Counted from the first letter of the stretch, positions 25,336-34,677 are shown. The stretch: DNA of 64,000 nucleotides from Promethearchaeota archaeon (GCA_008080735.1 SHMW01000009.1:6883-70882); one strand, 5' to 3'. Program-made: numbers and translations. Notes: generated by a model from the sequence alone, not told the origin.

Positions 25336-25771
25336 TTCCTAACTTTTTCTCAATAGCACTCAAATCCATATTCTTACCGTAAAATCTATTGAAAATAGCC
25401 GCGATTCTGGAAATAATGCTGAACTCCGTCTTCTCCAAATCTTTCCCATACATCTTATAATGTAAGCCCGATTTCTCGGAAACATATGGCGTTGTGTATG
25501 GATTACTAAGAACCCATCCATCAAACATTTCTGTGATATCTTCTCTAAACTGTTCGTACTGGGAGGAGGTAAGCATCGAACGTATCTCATTCTGATGGGT
25601 ATTTGGAAAGAGGTTTATAAATTTATTATAGGAGCGTGTACTTAATACATCTCGGACCCAAAATATTGTCCTAGGTTGAGGTCTCTCCCTATCTAAAAAT
25701 ACCTTCTTTAAATAGTTGGAATCGTCAAACATAAATTCTGAGAATCGATGCGTCTCGATCAGAAGATTCAT
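25313..25771 (-). CDS. unrecognised protein, probably truncated at its C-terminus
   Basis: 152 residues from the ATG at 25771, with GAGGGCGAT ahead as ribosome site. Soluble, Arg/Phe/Tyr-rich, with no known motif; segments TIFWVRDVLSTRSYNKFINL and EFSIISRIAAIFNRFYGKNM are helical. The last residues (GNPIPIEK) are encoded by the antisense strand of the truncated TM pseudogene at 25164-25335, so the native C-terminus has been lost and the stop codon was supplied by the junction. It lies 121 bases after the Roadblock gene on the same strand. Confidence 0.5.
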   Translation of the reverse strand: MNLLIETHRFSEFMFDDSNYLKKVFLDRERPQPRTIFWVRDVLSTRSYNKFINLFPNTHQNEIRSMLTSSQYEQFREDITEMFDGWVLSNPYTTPYVSEKSGLHYKMYGKDLEKTEFSIISRIAAIFNRFYGKNMDLSAIEKKLGNPIPIEK

Positions 25772-25892
25772 GATATCGCCCTCTCATTGGATCCCCCAAA
25801 AAGATCCTCATTCTCAAACTCAAGGTTGGGAGATGCGATCCTTTTCAGACCTTAACGATGAGATGAAATTCCTTCTCATCTTTAGGAATTAT

Positions 25893-26264
25893 CTAAATTA
25901 GTTTTGCAATTTTCTCGGTCGTCCGTTTACAATCCAGAAAAATGAGCCCGAGTCGGACATCGGGAGTAGTGGAGACTACAAGCACCGCATTTGGACCTGC
26001 TGCGAGGACGAGTAGGTAACCATCCGAGCCTTTGACCATAATCTGTTCGAGCTCACCTTTGCCCATTTCATGGGCGGCTCTTTCCCCTAGGGACAAGATA
26101 GCTGCGGTCATCGCAGCGATACGCGTCTCATCAACCCCTTGCGGTAATGCAGACGCAATTGGAAGTCCTTCGACAGATACGATAGCTGTCGATTTGACTT
26201 CGGGAATAGCAGCAAGAAGTTGCTTCAGGATTCCATCGAGAGTTTCACCAGTAGATTCTTCCAT
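25893..26264 (-). CDS. Roadblock/LC7 (MglB-like) domain protein
   Basis: 123 residues with the complete Roadblock pattern: a first helix (LDGILKQLLAAIPEV), the AIVSVEGLPIAS strand pair, the long second helix (RIAAMTAAILSLGERAAHEM), then EQIMVKGSDGYLLVLAAG and AVLVVST strands and a last helix. These small dimers regulate or scaffold Ras-like GTPases in bacteria (MglB) and eukaryotes (Ragulator, dynein). The codon use is visibly more GC-rich than its neighbours, which suggests strong expression or a different origin. Same strand as the URO-D-like gene upstream. Confidence 0.93.
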   Translation of the reverse strand: MEESTGETLDGILKQLLAAIPEVKSTAIVSVEGLPIASALPQGVDETRIAAMTAAILSLGERAAHEMGKGELEQIMVKGSDGYLLVLAAGPNAVLVVSTTPDVRLGLIFLDCKRTTEKIAKLI

Positions 26265-26556
26265 AAGTTAAGTCTCCAAAAATGTGTTATTTTATGTAAT
26301 GATTGGATGATATATTATTGTAACCTAGTAAGTTATATTTAAACTTAGATTGATATTATTTAATTTTTATTATATTTTAAAACTTTTTTTGTTTTTTCAA
26401 ATAGAACATATTACCAGATTATTAAGATTTAAAACTCTTGCTAATAAATAAAAATTTCGAAAACGATATAATCGGATGGTTAAGCAAATGATGAGTAGAT
26501 TCTGAGTGGAATCTGAGAGCAAATGTTGTTCATTCCATCGTGATATCGTGAAAAAC

Positions 26557-27633
26557 TTACATCCCTAAAGATTTATTATATGTCTGAACCGATTTAATCA
26601 TAGCATATACATTTTCTGGTTTTAAAATTTCATTTATTTGTTGAGTAGGAGAAATAACTAAGCGAGAGTGAGATTCTTCGGCTGAATGTAATAGGTGTTG
26701 TACATAAGAGCGAACTTCTGAGGATTTTGCATAGGTGAGCATCGCGCCATTATCTATATTTCCGATGAAGCAGATCTCATCCCCGTAGGTTTCAAAAAGG
26801 GTAAAAATGTCGTTACCTGCATTTGGTTCGATACTTTGGACAGCATCGAACCCCATTTCAATGAATAAGTCAATTATATTGTCAATGTAGCCATCAGAAT
26901 GGAGGATGAGGTGATTTCCGTGTGAATGAATTGAGTTTGCTATTATTCGGTATTTCTCTAAAAAGAACTCTTTTATATAGGATTTCGGAATGAAATTCCG
27001 CTGATTGTATCCCATATCGTCTGCCACAAGAAAGATTTTCGCACCAGCTGCTTGTAAAATTCCCACCAAATCAAGTATATAGTCAAAAAAAAAGTTGATA
27101 ACAGTCCGTATAAGTGCTGGATTTTGGCGAAATGCTTTTGAAAATGTAAGAAATCCCATGGACTGCCATGTTTTTTCAAATAAACCGGGTAAAGATAACA
27201 CAAATTCAATGCCGTAGGTTTGTGCTAAGAAATGCGCTAATATGTCGATTTCATTTTGCTCGGGAGGTTGAAGCTTCGACCAGTCCTTAACGATCCTTTC
27301 ACTCTTAAAGACTCCATCCCATGAATACCATCCATTCTTAATAATTCTTCCCCACGCATCGACTTTCTCATCTGATTTGGGAGGGGTATACTCAGAGTAA
27401 GTTTTTCCCCGTCTAAAATCCCAAAGAGACACTGCATCGAAGCCCATATTTTTAATCAGAGAAAAGTCCTTTCCATTTAATACAAAGTTATCATTTTCAT
27501 CGGATTTAATGCCATATTGTTCGAGATAATTTTCCATAAATGCGTGTTCTGGATATCCCGTGCAATAGAGGGGAATATAGGTCCTTTCAGACTTCTTAAG
27601 AACTTCTGTGAACTGAATGATACTCTTCTCCAA
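26557..27633 (-). CDS. uroporphyrinogen decarboxylase-like (URO-D/MtaA-type) protein
   Basis: 358 residues of the URO-D TIM-barrel family: the segment NMGFDAVSLWDF, the LVADDMGYNQR active-site loop, LHSDGYIDNIIDLFIEMGFDAVQSIEPNAG and FIGNIDNGAML. In archaea most such proteins are methylcobamide:coenzyme M or corrinoid methyltransferases and not heme enzymes. The LHSDG His and later residues fit the zinc-type MtaA pattern only loosely, so the substrate is open. The start is TTG at 27633, with no clear ribosome site. Divergent from the intact CTP-transferase-like gene. Confidence 0.8.
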   Translation of the reverse strand: MEKSIIQFTEVLKKSERTYIPLYCTGYPEHAFMENYLEQYGIKSDENDNFVLNGKDFSLIKNMGFDAVSLWDFRRGKTYSEYTPPKSDEKVDAWGRIIKNGWYSWDGVFKSERIVKDWSKLQPPEQNEIDILAHFLAQTYGIEFVLSLPGLFEKTWQSMGFLTFSKAFRQNPALIRTVINFFFDYILDLVGILQAAGAKIFLVADDMGYNQRNFIPKSYIKEFFLEKYRIIANSIHSHGNHLILHSDGYIDNIIDLFIEMGFDAVQSIEPNAGNDIFTLFETYGDEICFIGNIDNGAMLTYAKSSEVRSYVQHLLHSAEESHSRLVISPTQQINEILKPENVYAMIKSVQTYNKSLGM

Positions 27634-27741
27634 TTTAAAATTTTAATTTGAATGGTTTTATTCTACATATTTAGGCAATTTAATTAGAAATTTATTTGAT
27701 TAATTATTCTCAAATATAATTGAATTTTTTGTTTAGCCATT

Positions 27742-28893
27742 ATGAATTTTGTTATTTTGAATTATTGGGATATTGTTGGCAAGGCATATAATACGACATT
27801 AACTTTTATATTATTGGCAATCGTGTTTTTGATGGTGTATATCGGTAAAACGGGGCGCAAGAAGAATCCCTATGGGGGACTATCAACCTTTGTATGTGCT
27901 TCCTTGCTCCTTTTTGTAGCCTATTATAACTCGATTATTGGGCTCTTCCAATACCCGCTCACCGGATTTATGATATGGTGGATTGGAATACTGATGGTAC
28001 TTTTTGGAGGATTCGGATATTTAGTAAAAAAAACAGACCGCAAAATGACCGAGGAGGATTTTAATACCTCAAACGGCGACTTACCGCGAATTAAACGGTA
28101 CATCAAAAAGATGAAAAAACAAAATCCGTACAGAGAACAGATCCCGATAAAGATGGAAATCATTCGGAAAAGTTTCCATCTTACTGGATTATTATTCATT
28201 TTTGGCTATTTTGGATGTATTATACTCCCACCTATTGCAGATTTGGCAAATTTAGGGATATTTATTTTGATTAATTCTACGGAGCCATTGTATAATGTAC
28301 TATGGGGGGAGGTATCTAATTATCCTTACGTTTTAGGGAGTTTAGAAGGCATCATTGACATCACTTTATTCGGTCTTATTGGAGCATTTATGTTTATGGT
28401 CATTTCCGATTTGATCAGGGTTCTGTGGGGGGCAAAATATTCAATGTTTAATTTTCTGACCCGTTCAGTGCTGCGCAATCAAGAGCATAATGCTGTAGGG
28501 CCGCACATATATTTAATTGTTGGAGCAATGTTTACATATCTCTTATATGTTTTAGGAGTTGTTCATATTTTAGCGTATACAGCAGGATTAATGATAGCCT
28601 GTTTTTCTGACGCGTTAGCTGCCTTAGTTGGAAGAATTTTTGGAAATAAAAAAGTCATTTGTATTGGAGGGCAAGAAAAAACCATTGAGGGCTTCATCGC
28701 GGGTGTTGCTAGTGCCTATTTATTCGGATTGGTTATCGTAGGTCCTATCTATGCGATCATTGGAGCATTGATATTTTTCATTTTCGATTATTTTCCCATG
28801 GTTATCGCAGATAATATTTTAAACCCCATTTTTATCACGTTAGGTATTCAATTATTCCAAGTTATCCTCGGATTTCCCTTAGGATTATTTTAG
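27742..28893 (+). CDS. CTP-transferase/dolichol kinase-like polytopic membrane protein
   Basis: 383 residues with about ten hydrophobic helices and a basic cytoplasmic loop (about 95-145). The C-terminal half carries CFSDALAALVGRIFGNKK and GQEKTIEGFIAG, then DNILNPI, the Asp...Gly...Lys-Thr-x-Glu-Gly pattern shared by phytol/dolichol kinases and phosphatidate cytidylyltransferases. Likely role: nucleotide-dependent activation of an isoprenoid or phospholipid precursor at the membrane. A truncated paralogue lies at 23624-24229. It is followed by a multi-TM gene (29098), and the same pair order in the damaged copy suggests that the two act together. Confidence 0.75.
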   Translation: MNFVILNYWDIVGKAYNTTLTFILLAIVFLMVYIGKTGRKKNPYGGLSTFVCASLLLFVAYYNSIIGLFQYPLTGFMIWWIGILMVLFGGFGYLVKKTDRKMTEEDFNTSNGDLPRIKRYIKKMKKQNPYREQIPIKMEIIRKSFHLTGLLFIFGYFGCIILPPIADLANLGIFILINSTEPLYNVLWGEVSNYPYVLGSLEGIIDITLFGLIGAFMFMVISDLIRVLWGAKYSMFNFLTRSVLRNQEHNAVGPHIYLIVGAMFTYLLYVLGVVHILAYTAGLMIACFSDALAALVGRIFGNKKVICIGGQEKTIEGFIAGVASAYLFGLVIVGPIYAIIGALIFFIFDYFPMVIADNILNPIFITLGIQLFQVILGFPLGLF

Positions 28894-29097
28894 ATGAGAA
28901 GCATCGGGTAATTGTTTTTTAAATTTTTGGCAATTTTTTCATGGTCAAATTAGCAACTAATCATGGATAGGTCACTACAAGATGATATTATAGAATATAG
29001 TTTTTGATAATAGAGATAATGGAAATCATAGAGATAAAATTAAATAGGTATTCAGTTAATAATTTATTATTATTGAATATAAGAATATTATTGGAAT

Positions 29098-29835
29098 GTG
29101 GTCATAATTACAGCTTTAGATTTAGATCCGATTCGATTCTTTCAAATCTATGTCATCCAAGGGCTAATCTTTATTGTATGTATTTTTCTAGGATATCGCA
29201 CCTTAAAACGCAATAATAAACGAATAAACCAGATATTTTCAGGATTTTATTTTTCTGTAGGACTGGGATTGTTTCTCAATTTTATTTATGCACCCCTCCA
29301 GATTGAAGGTTTAGAGGCGGTCGTTCTGATTCTGAACTTTTTTACTAATTACTTTATTAGTTTAGGACCTATCTTTTTCGTAGTATTTGTACTTTTAATC
29401 TATAAATCGGGAAAAGTCATAGATAGTTATAAACAGCTCAGCATCATTATTATCTACGGTGCGCTGCTTTTTTTGATGCTCCTTTTCCTTCCATTTGAGG
29501 GTGTATCGATAAATCCTGATACTAATTGGAAACCTGTTTACACTCTGGGCTTTTTTATATATCTTATGCTCGTGCTCTTTCTTGGGGCAACAATTCCTTC
29601 CTACTATTATGCTATAAGGATATATACCAATTTCACCACAAAAGATCTCAAGGATAGATGGAAATACTTTATTCTTGGAATCACGTTTCTGTTTTTATTC
29701 ATGTATGGAACCTTTTTTGCTAATTATTTAAATATAGACCTTTTTAGGACGATATGGTCCATTATTGGATTATTTTTAGTTATTGCGGGAATCCTATTGA
29801 TTTATTTCGGGGTCGGGCGACAAATTGAAAAATGA
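29098..29835 (+). CDS. multi-TM membrane protein, intact module copy
   Basis: 245 residues from a GTG at 29098. About seven TM helices, a conserved N-terminal LDPIRFFQIYVIQG, a basic loop RTLKRNNKRINQIFSGFYFSVG, and a final FGVGRQIEK. Paralogous to 24351-25058 and to the fragment at 25164. Function unknown; consistent pairing with the CTP-transferase/dolichol-kinase-like protein suggests a role in membrane lipid or envelope physiology. Confidence 0.7.
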   Translation: MVIITALDLDPIRFFQIYVIQGLIFIVCIFLGYRTLKRNNKRINQIFSGFYFSVGLGLFLNFIYAPLQIEGLEAVVLILNFFTNYFISLGPIFFVVFVLLIYKSGKVIDSYKQLSIIIIYGALLFLMLLFLPFEGVSINPDTNWKPVYTLGFFIYLMLVLFLGATIPSYYYAIRIYTNFTTKDLKDRWKYFILGITFLFLFMYGTFFANYLNIDLFRTIWSIIGLFLVIAGILLIYFGVGRQIEK

Positions 29836-29950
29836 ATCTTCAAAATGAATTTTAAATCATAGCCCTTTTCTTTTTTTATTATTAGCTCTTCTGGTATTAA
29901 GAATTTTGCTAAAGATAAAAAAAAATAGCACATTATGTAAGGTAATTATC

Positions 29951-30796
29951 ATGATTGAATTAATTCCAGAATTAGCAGAGTTAGAGTTAGCTATTTTTGA
30001 CCTAGACGGTGTTGTATATCGTGGAAGTCAATTAATTCCAAATGTGGATTCGATTATTCAAACCCTAAAGGATAATTCCATTGATGTGGTATTTAATTCA
30101 AATAACTCCACCGCAACCAGAAAAGCGTATGTGAAGAGATTAACTAATATGAATATCCAATGCAAGAGAGAGGACTTTTACACAAGTGCATCGATTACAG
30201 CATCCGAGATAACCAAGTTAAACCAGAATGCGAAAATATTCGTAATTGGAGAGATTGGATTAAAAGAAGAACTCAAAGCAAAAGGTCATTATATAATTAA
30301 GCATAAAAAAGAATTCAAGCTCGTAGATTATGTAATTGTAGGGTTAGATAGAGATTTTCACTATAAAAACTTGGCAATTGCCCAAAAATGTATTTTAGAA
30401 GGAAATGCGATTTTCTATGCTACAAATGCAGACTCTACACTACCAAGCGAAGATGGTCTAATGCCAGGGGCAGGAGTTATGGTAAACGCCGTCCAAGTTT
30501 GTACTGGTCATCCACCCAAGAAAATTTTTGGAAAACCTAATCCCTTTGGAATTCTATCAATTTTAGAAGATAGGCAATTAAGTGCTGAAAAAACCTGCAT
30601 TTTTGGAGATAGATTAAATACTGATATTATGGCAGGGAATAGGGCAGGAATTAAAACAATCGCAGTTATGACGGGAGTCACGAACAAGAAGGAAATTAAT
30701 GAACTAAGGAAGAAATCACAAAATTCCGATAAAATTGATAAAGATTTACTACCAGATCTAGTATTAGAAAATCTTAATGATCTTTTTGTGCGTTAG
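29951..30796 (+). CDS. NagD-type HAD phosphatase
   Basis: 281 residues from the ATG at 29951, chosen because AAGGT lies just upstream and the product then begins at the family core; a farther ATG at 29906 lacks support. Motif I IFDLDGVVYRG, motif II FNSNNSTATR, motif III FGKPNP and motif IV FGDRLNTDIMAGNRAG identify the class IIA cap group (4-nitrophenylphosphatase, phosphoglycolate or nucleotide phosphatases). It converges with the small minus-strand gene at 30798, only one base apart. Confidence 0.9.
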   Translation: MIELIPELAELELAIFDLDGVVYRGSQLIPNVDSIIQTLKDNSIDVVFNSNNSTATRKAYVKRLTNMNIQCKREDFYTSASITASEITKLNQNAKIFVIGEIGLKEELKAKGHYIIKHKKEFKLVDYVIVGLDRDFHYKNLAIAQKCILEGNAIFYATNADSTLPSEDGLMPGAGVMVNAVQVCTGHPPKKIFGKPNPFGILSILEDRQLSAEKTCIFGDRLNTDIMAGNRAGIKTIAVMTGVTNKKEINELRKKSQNSDKIDKDLLPDLVLENLNDLFVR

Positions 30797-30797
30797 G

Positions 30798-31163
30798 TTA
30801 GGCTAATTCTAATTCTCTGAGCGCCGCAATAGGAAGATATCCATTTTCCTGTCCGCTATCGAGATTATTAAGAACTTTTTGAGCAATTACCTCTATCTCT
30901 TTTTCGAAATCTTCTGGATCTTCAAGAATGTTCAATATCAATACGACAAAATAATTAGAGGACGGACCAGAATAATAGGAAATAAAATTTATCGATTCTA
31001 AATTAAGCCACGCCGTTCCTTCTTGCCTGGAGTATTGGTGCATGTTATATACTTGAAGTAAGGTTTTTTTAGATATACGAGATGCGATCTCCTTCGGATG
31101 TTTATCTAAAATTTCTATTCCACTTCTATTATTAAAATGGAGTAACAAGAGCCCTTCTGGCAT
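30798..31163 (-). CDS. small protein, possible longin/Roadblock-like fold
   Basis: 121 residues. It starts MPEGLLLLHFNNRSGIEIL, a strand-turn-strand resembling longin or profilin-like modules, followed by a helix and the strand WLNLESINFISYYSG...YFVVLILNI and a terminal helix. No sequence motif is decisive. Several GTPase-regulator families (longin, Roadblock, MglB) share this alpha/beta layout, and the Ras-like gene at 32453 is about 1.3 kb away on the same strand. I do not recognise the exact family. Confidence 0.5.
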   Translation of the reverse strand: MPEGLLLLHFNNRSGIEILDKHPKEIASRISKKTLLQVYNMHQYSRQEGTAWLNLESINFISYYSGPSSNYFVVLILNILEDPEDFEKEIEVIAQKVLNNLDSGQENGYLPIAALRELELA

Positions 31164-31498
31164 TTTTCCCTAACCACTGTTAATCTTATTCTTATCATAA
31201 TAATACAAATGCGAATTTATAAAATTTGATTAATTTGATTAAGATTCCCTCAATATCAAATATTTAAAAAATCGCCTCTACTTATCAAATATAGCATTAA
31301 ATGACGCAATTTATTATATAAAAGAATTTCAATCAAATGCAGCTAATTCTGGCGGAGAAAAAAGTGTTTAAATATTAGCATGATATGTTCCTTTTAGAGG
31401 CCTAAGATATTAATTAAATTATAGAAAACTTGCAGAGACTTTATATTTAAAATACTTAATAATTTATAATCTATAATCCTTAAGAAAGAGGGAGAGAA
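31164..31498. other. 335-base intergenic region
   Basis: AT-rich, with TATA-like runs near 31315 and 31440 that may serve the flanking divergent genes. No ORF of note, no hairpin-plus-T-run terminator and no tRNA-like sequence was seen. Confidence 0.5.
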
Positions 31499-31696
31499 TT
31501 GGATAATAGAATTGAGCAGAGGATAATGGAATTACAGCGTGCCATCGAGATTTTGGAAGATCATCTCAATAAATTTGGCTCAAACATAAATTCAGACCAA
31601 GTATCGTTCATTCGAGATAAGCTTGAATTATATAAGCGTGAAATAAAAATTCGGAAAGATTTTCCAGTCCATTTGGCAAGATATTCGAAAATATGA
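31499..31696 (+). CDS. small coiled-coil-like protein, 65 residues (TTG start)
   Basis: Begins at a TTG preceded at good spacing by GAGGGAGAG (31488-31497), a strong ribosome site that supports translation. The product is a single amphipathic helical run (MELQRAIEILEDHLNKFG and IRDKLELYKREIKIRKD) without Cys or TM. Function unknown. It is isolated between two long gene-free stretches. Confidence 0.5.
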   Translation: MDNRIEQRIMELQRAIEILEDHLNKFGSNINSDQVSFIRDKLELYKREIKIRKDFPVHLARYSKI

Positions 31697-32452
31697 ATCT
31701 GTTTTATTTGTAAATAATAAAAATCAAGTTAACTGATATTCTAACGAATTAGTTTACATGAGTGTATTTTGTTTTATTTTTTTATCATCCAATTAATATA
31801 AAGGATTTATATTGAACTTTAACTAGATAGTTAAAATAGAAATAGACAATCACATACATTCGAAATTGCGTGAGGTAGAAATATTATAATTTAGTAATTG
31901 TTGGAATTTGAGAATTATTTTAGACAAATGTATTCTTAAGTTGATATGCAAAAATAATTTCTTCCTTTCATAGGCAGCCTTGATAGCTTTTATTTCTGGA
32001 TGCTATGGAAAAATAGAGAAAAAAATATGCTACCTTATATATTCAAATTGTTTTTGCCAAATACAATTTAAGCAAAATACAATATTACACTTAAAGATTG
32101 AATATACTTTGAAAATTTTTATGGGATGGCCATTTTTATTCCATAGTATTGCATAGAGTCCCCGACAAATTATGTCTACGGACATCTTTAAAAATGTCTT
32201 CGCAAATAGTCAAGAAAATTGACTCTGATTTATATATCAATTTTAAAATAAACTAAGCAGAAATAAGATAAGTTGGAATCTCTAAGACGAATATTCAAAG
32301 AATAAATTACGTAAGCTACTTAGAAATGGAAATAAAACATTTCATTAGTCATAGGGTTTACAATTATTATTATTAAGGTGTTAATAAGGATATTAACTCA
32401 TTAATAACTGCCTAATAATTCAATATGACCGAATAGAACAAGTTTTGAGGTA
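31697..32452. other. 756-base gene-free region
   Basis: The longest gene-free stretch in the window. All frames are closed by frequent stops. Small stems are present, for example GACAT...ATGTC near 32183-32200. The sequence is slightly less AT-rich around 32110-32200 than its surroundings. It could host an unrecognised RNA, a decayed gene or only regulatory DNA; nothing can be assigned. Confidence 0.5.
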
Positions 32453-33016
32453 TTAGATGTGCTTGGTCTCTTGAGTTGCTATACCAGATCTCTGCAATAA
32501 TAATCGTGTAATCGTCTCGAATATTTTTTCGACATTTTTTCCCGTCTTCGCAGAGCATTCCATATATTCATACAGATTCTGGCTTCTTACTACCGCCTCC
32601 GCTTGTTCACGAGACACAGACCGTTTATACTCAAGATCTAATTTTCCTCCCACCATTAGGACTGGTAACGTATTACCAGATTGTTTCAAATGATAACCAT
32701 CCCTGAAAATATTAAGCCAATCTTCGAAATTTTTCAGACTTGTGTATCGAGTGATGTCAAACATAAAGATTCCTCCAGATGAACCCGCAACATAGCTTGG
32801 AAGTAAGAACCGAAATCTATCTTCACCAGCAAAATCCCAGATTTGCAGTGAAACTTTTTTCCCGTACATTGTTAGTTTCTTTACATAAAAATCTACCCCG
32901 ATTGTCATCGTTGTGGAAGTATCAAAAATACCAGTGAGAAATCTCTTCACTAGAGTTGTCTTTCCTACTCCTCCATCTCCAAAGATTACAATTTTGAAAA
33001 GCGCATCGCTAGGAAT
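32453..33016 (-). CDS. Ras/Rab-like small GTPase with apparent AUU (or AUC) start
   Basis: 187 residues if translation starts at ATT (33014-33016). The P-loop FGDGGVGKTTL (residues 12-22), switch II WDFAGEDRF, base motif GGKLD (in place of N-K-x-D) and ECSAKTG are visible. No ATG, GTG or TTG exists between the upstream in-frame stop and the P-loop; the first GTG (32950) lies after the P-loop and would destroy the protein. GGAGG stands 8 bases before the ATT (5 before an ATC). The catalytic-Gln position of switch II is Glu, as in A-G-E-D, so hydrolysis may be slow. There is no lipidation motif at the C-terminus. Asgard genomes contain many such GTPases. Confidence 0.9.
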   Translation of the reverse strand: MPSDALFKIVIFGDGGVGKTTLVKRFLTGIFDTSTTMTIGVDFYVKKLTMYGKKVSLQIWDFAGEDRFRFLLPSYVAGSSGGIFMFDITRYTSLKNFEDWLNIFRDGYHLKQSGNTLPVLMVGGKLDLEYKRSVSREQAEAVVRSQNLYEYMECSAKTGKNVEKIFETITRLLLQRSGIATQETKHI

Positions 33017-33498
33017 GATATATTCCTCCTTTTTGAAATTCTAATTGAGAGTTGAATACCCATGAATCGAAAACCCAAGTTTGAAAATATGACATTACAA
33101 ATTTCTCTTACTATTTCAATTTTTTCATAGATAAAGCTTTGAAAGGTAAACTATATTCTTAATCAAATCTACCCAACTTTACAATATTATAAATATAATA
33201 AAACAAGCTGTTAAAAAAAATTTGTATTTTCACAAAAACCCTATGAAAACTGGAATTTTTTTCTTAGAAATACCTAATTTTTTAAAAAAAATAAGATATA
33301 TTACTAATATAGTTTTACATTTTTGTTTGGAATATTGATTCAAGTTGTTAGAGCAGATTAATTAGAGATAGATTTATACATTTTGATTAGGGAATACATA
33401 ATTTTAAAATCTCTATACTTACATATTGAGAATCAAAAAATAGAAAAAGTTGAACAAGGAATTATATATACTAAATAAAACCTCAAAGACTGAAGAAA
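33017..33498. other. 482-base divergent intergenic region
   Basis: It separates the Ras-like gene from the DUF362 gene. A TATA-like attatatata at 33461-33470 lies about 30 bases before the ATG at 33499, implying a near-leaderless transcript. The remainder is AT-rich with only very short ORFs (longest ATG-led about 22 codons on the plus strand). Confidence 0.45.
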
Positions 33499-34668
33499 AT
33501 GAGCAAAAATAAAACAATAGTATCTATTGTTAATATTGAAGGTTTCCCCACAACTGAGGAAGCAATAATCCATGCTATAGAGCTTATCGAATCTGACTTT
33601 CATTTTAATCTAAATAGCGCAAAGCAGATTCTATTAAAACCAAATCTTTTGATAGGAAAAAAGGACGCATGCACGCAGCCTAGATTTGTTAAAGGAGTAA
33701 TTAAATATTTGCAAAAGAAAGAGGTCCAGATCAAAAATATTTTTATAGGGGATAGCCCAGGACAATTCAAAAAAAATGCTATTGATATCGCGAAAAAAGT
33801 AGGAATTTACGAAATCTGTAATAACTCCGGGGTAGTTTTCAAGGAATTCGAAAATGAAATCCCTTATCATGAAAAAATAGAAGACGGAGAGAAATTGACA
33901 GATTATTATGTATCAAAACCGATCAAAGATTCTGATATTATTATCAATTTACCCAAACTAAAGACGCATGGAGAAGCTACTATGACAGGTGCGATAAAGA
34001 ATTATTGGGGAATAATTCCAGGTGGTCTAAAGGCAAAATACCATCTCTTGGGAAAAACACCATATGAGTTTGGGAAATGTATCGCAGATAATTTTTCTTG
34101 GGTTTATCATAACAAACTCAATCGCATCATCGTATATGATCTCCAAAAAATAATGCAAGGAACTATGGGACCTGTATCAGGCAAAATGGTAGAATGGAAT
34201 TTGGTAATGGCGGGTACAGACGAATTAGCATTAGATACAATCGCCTTAGAGCTCGGCGAAGTTGATCCAGACTTGATTCCTCATTTAAAGGAGGCAAAAA
34301 AAAGAGAGTTGGGAGTTAGTGAGCTTGAAAAAATCGAGATAGTGGGAATGTCACTCAAAGAGGCTAAAAAAAAGACTCCAAAATTTAAAATTCCTGGAAA
34401 GCGCATGCTAAAGATAGGTTCCTATATAACAAGTAGGATTGTGTATAAAGTTACTAAGAAGATTCCGATCTTAAACAAGAATAAATGCGTAGGCTGTCAA
34501 GAGTGCGCCCAAATTTGCCCCGCAGATGCGATTGAATTCAATAATTCAAGATATCCCGAATTTCAGAGAGAAAAATGTATCTCATGTTTATGTTGTTCAG
34601 AATTATGTAGTCAACAAGCAATCGAGACAAAAAGGCGAGGAATTAAGGGATTATTCAAGGGATATTAA
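33499..34668 (+). CDS. DUF362 iron-sulfur protein
   Basis: 389 residues. The DUF362 domain (about 8-300) contains KPNLLIG, GDSPGQ, INLPKLKTH and AIKNYWGIIPG. A two-cluster ferredoxin module follows (about 325-385) with CVGCQECAQICP and CISCLCCSELC, each providing Cys for [4Fe-4S] clusters. The DUF362 family is widespread in anaerobes; proposed roles are in redox reactions, but the substrate is not established. It converges with the M20 homologue (9 bases between stops). Confidence 0.85.
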   Translation: MSKNKTIVSIVNIEGFPTTEEAIIHAIELIESDFHFNLNSAKQILLKPNLLIGKKDACTQPRFVKGVIKYLQKKEVQIKNIFIGDSPGQFKKNAIDIAKKVGIYEICNNSGVVFKEFENEIPYHEKIEDGEKLTDYYVSKPIKDSDIIINLPKLKTHGEATMTGAIKNYWGIIPGGLKAKYHLLGKTPYEFGKCIADNFSWVYHNKLNRIIVYDLQKIMQGTMGPVSGKMVEWNLVMAGTDELALDTIALELGEVDPDLIPHLKEAKKRELGVSELEKIEIVGMSLKEAKKKTPKFKIPGKRMLKIGSYITSRIVYKVTKKIPILNKNKCVGCQECAQICPADAIEFNNSRYPEFQREKCISCLCCSELCSQQAIETKRRGIKGLFKGY

Positions 34669-34677
34669 TTCCCCATT

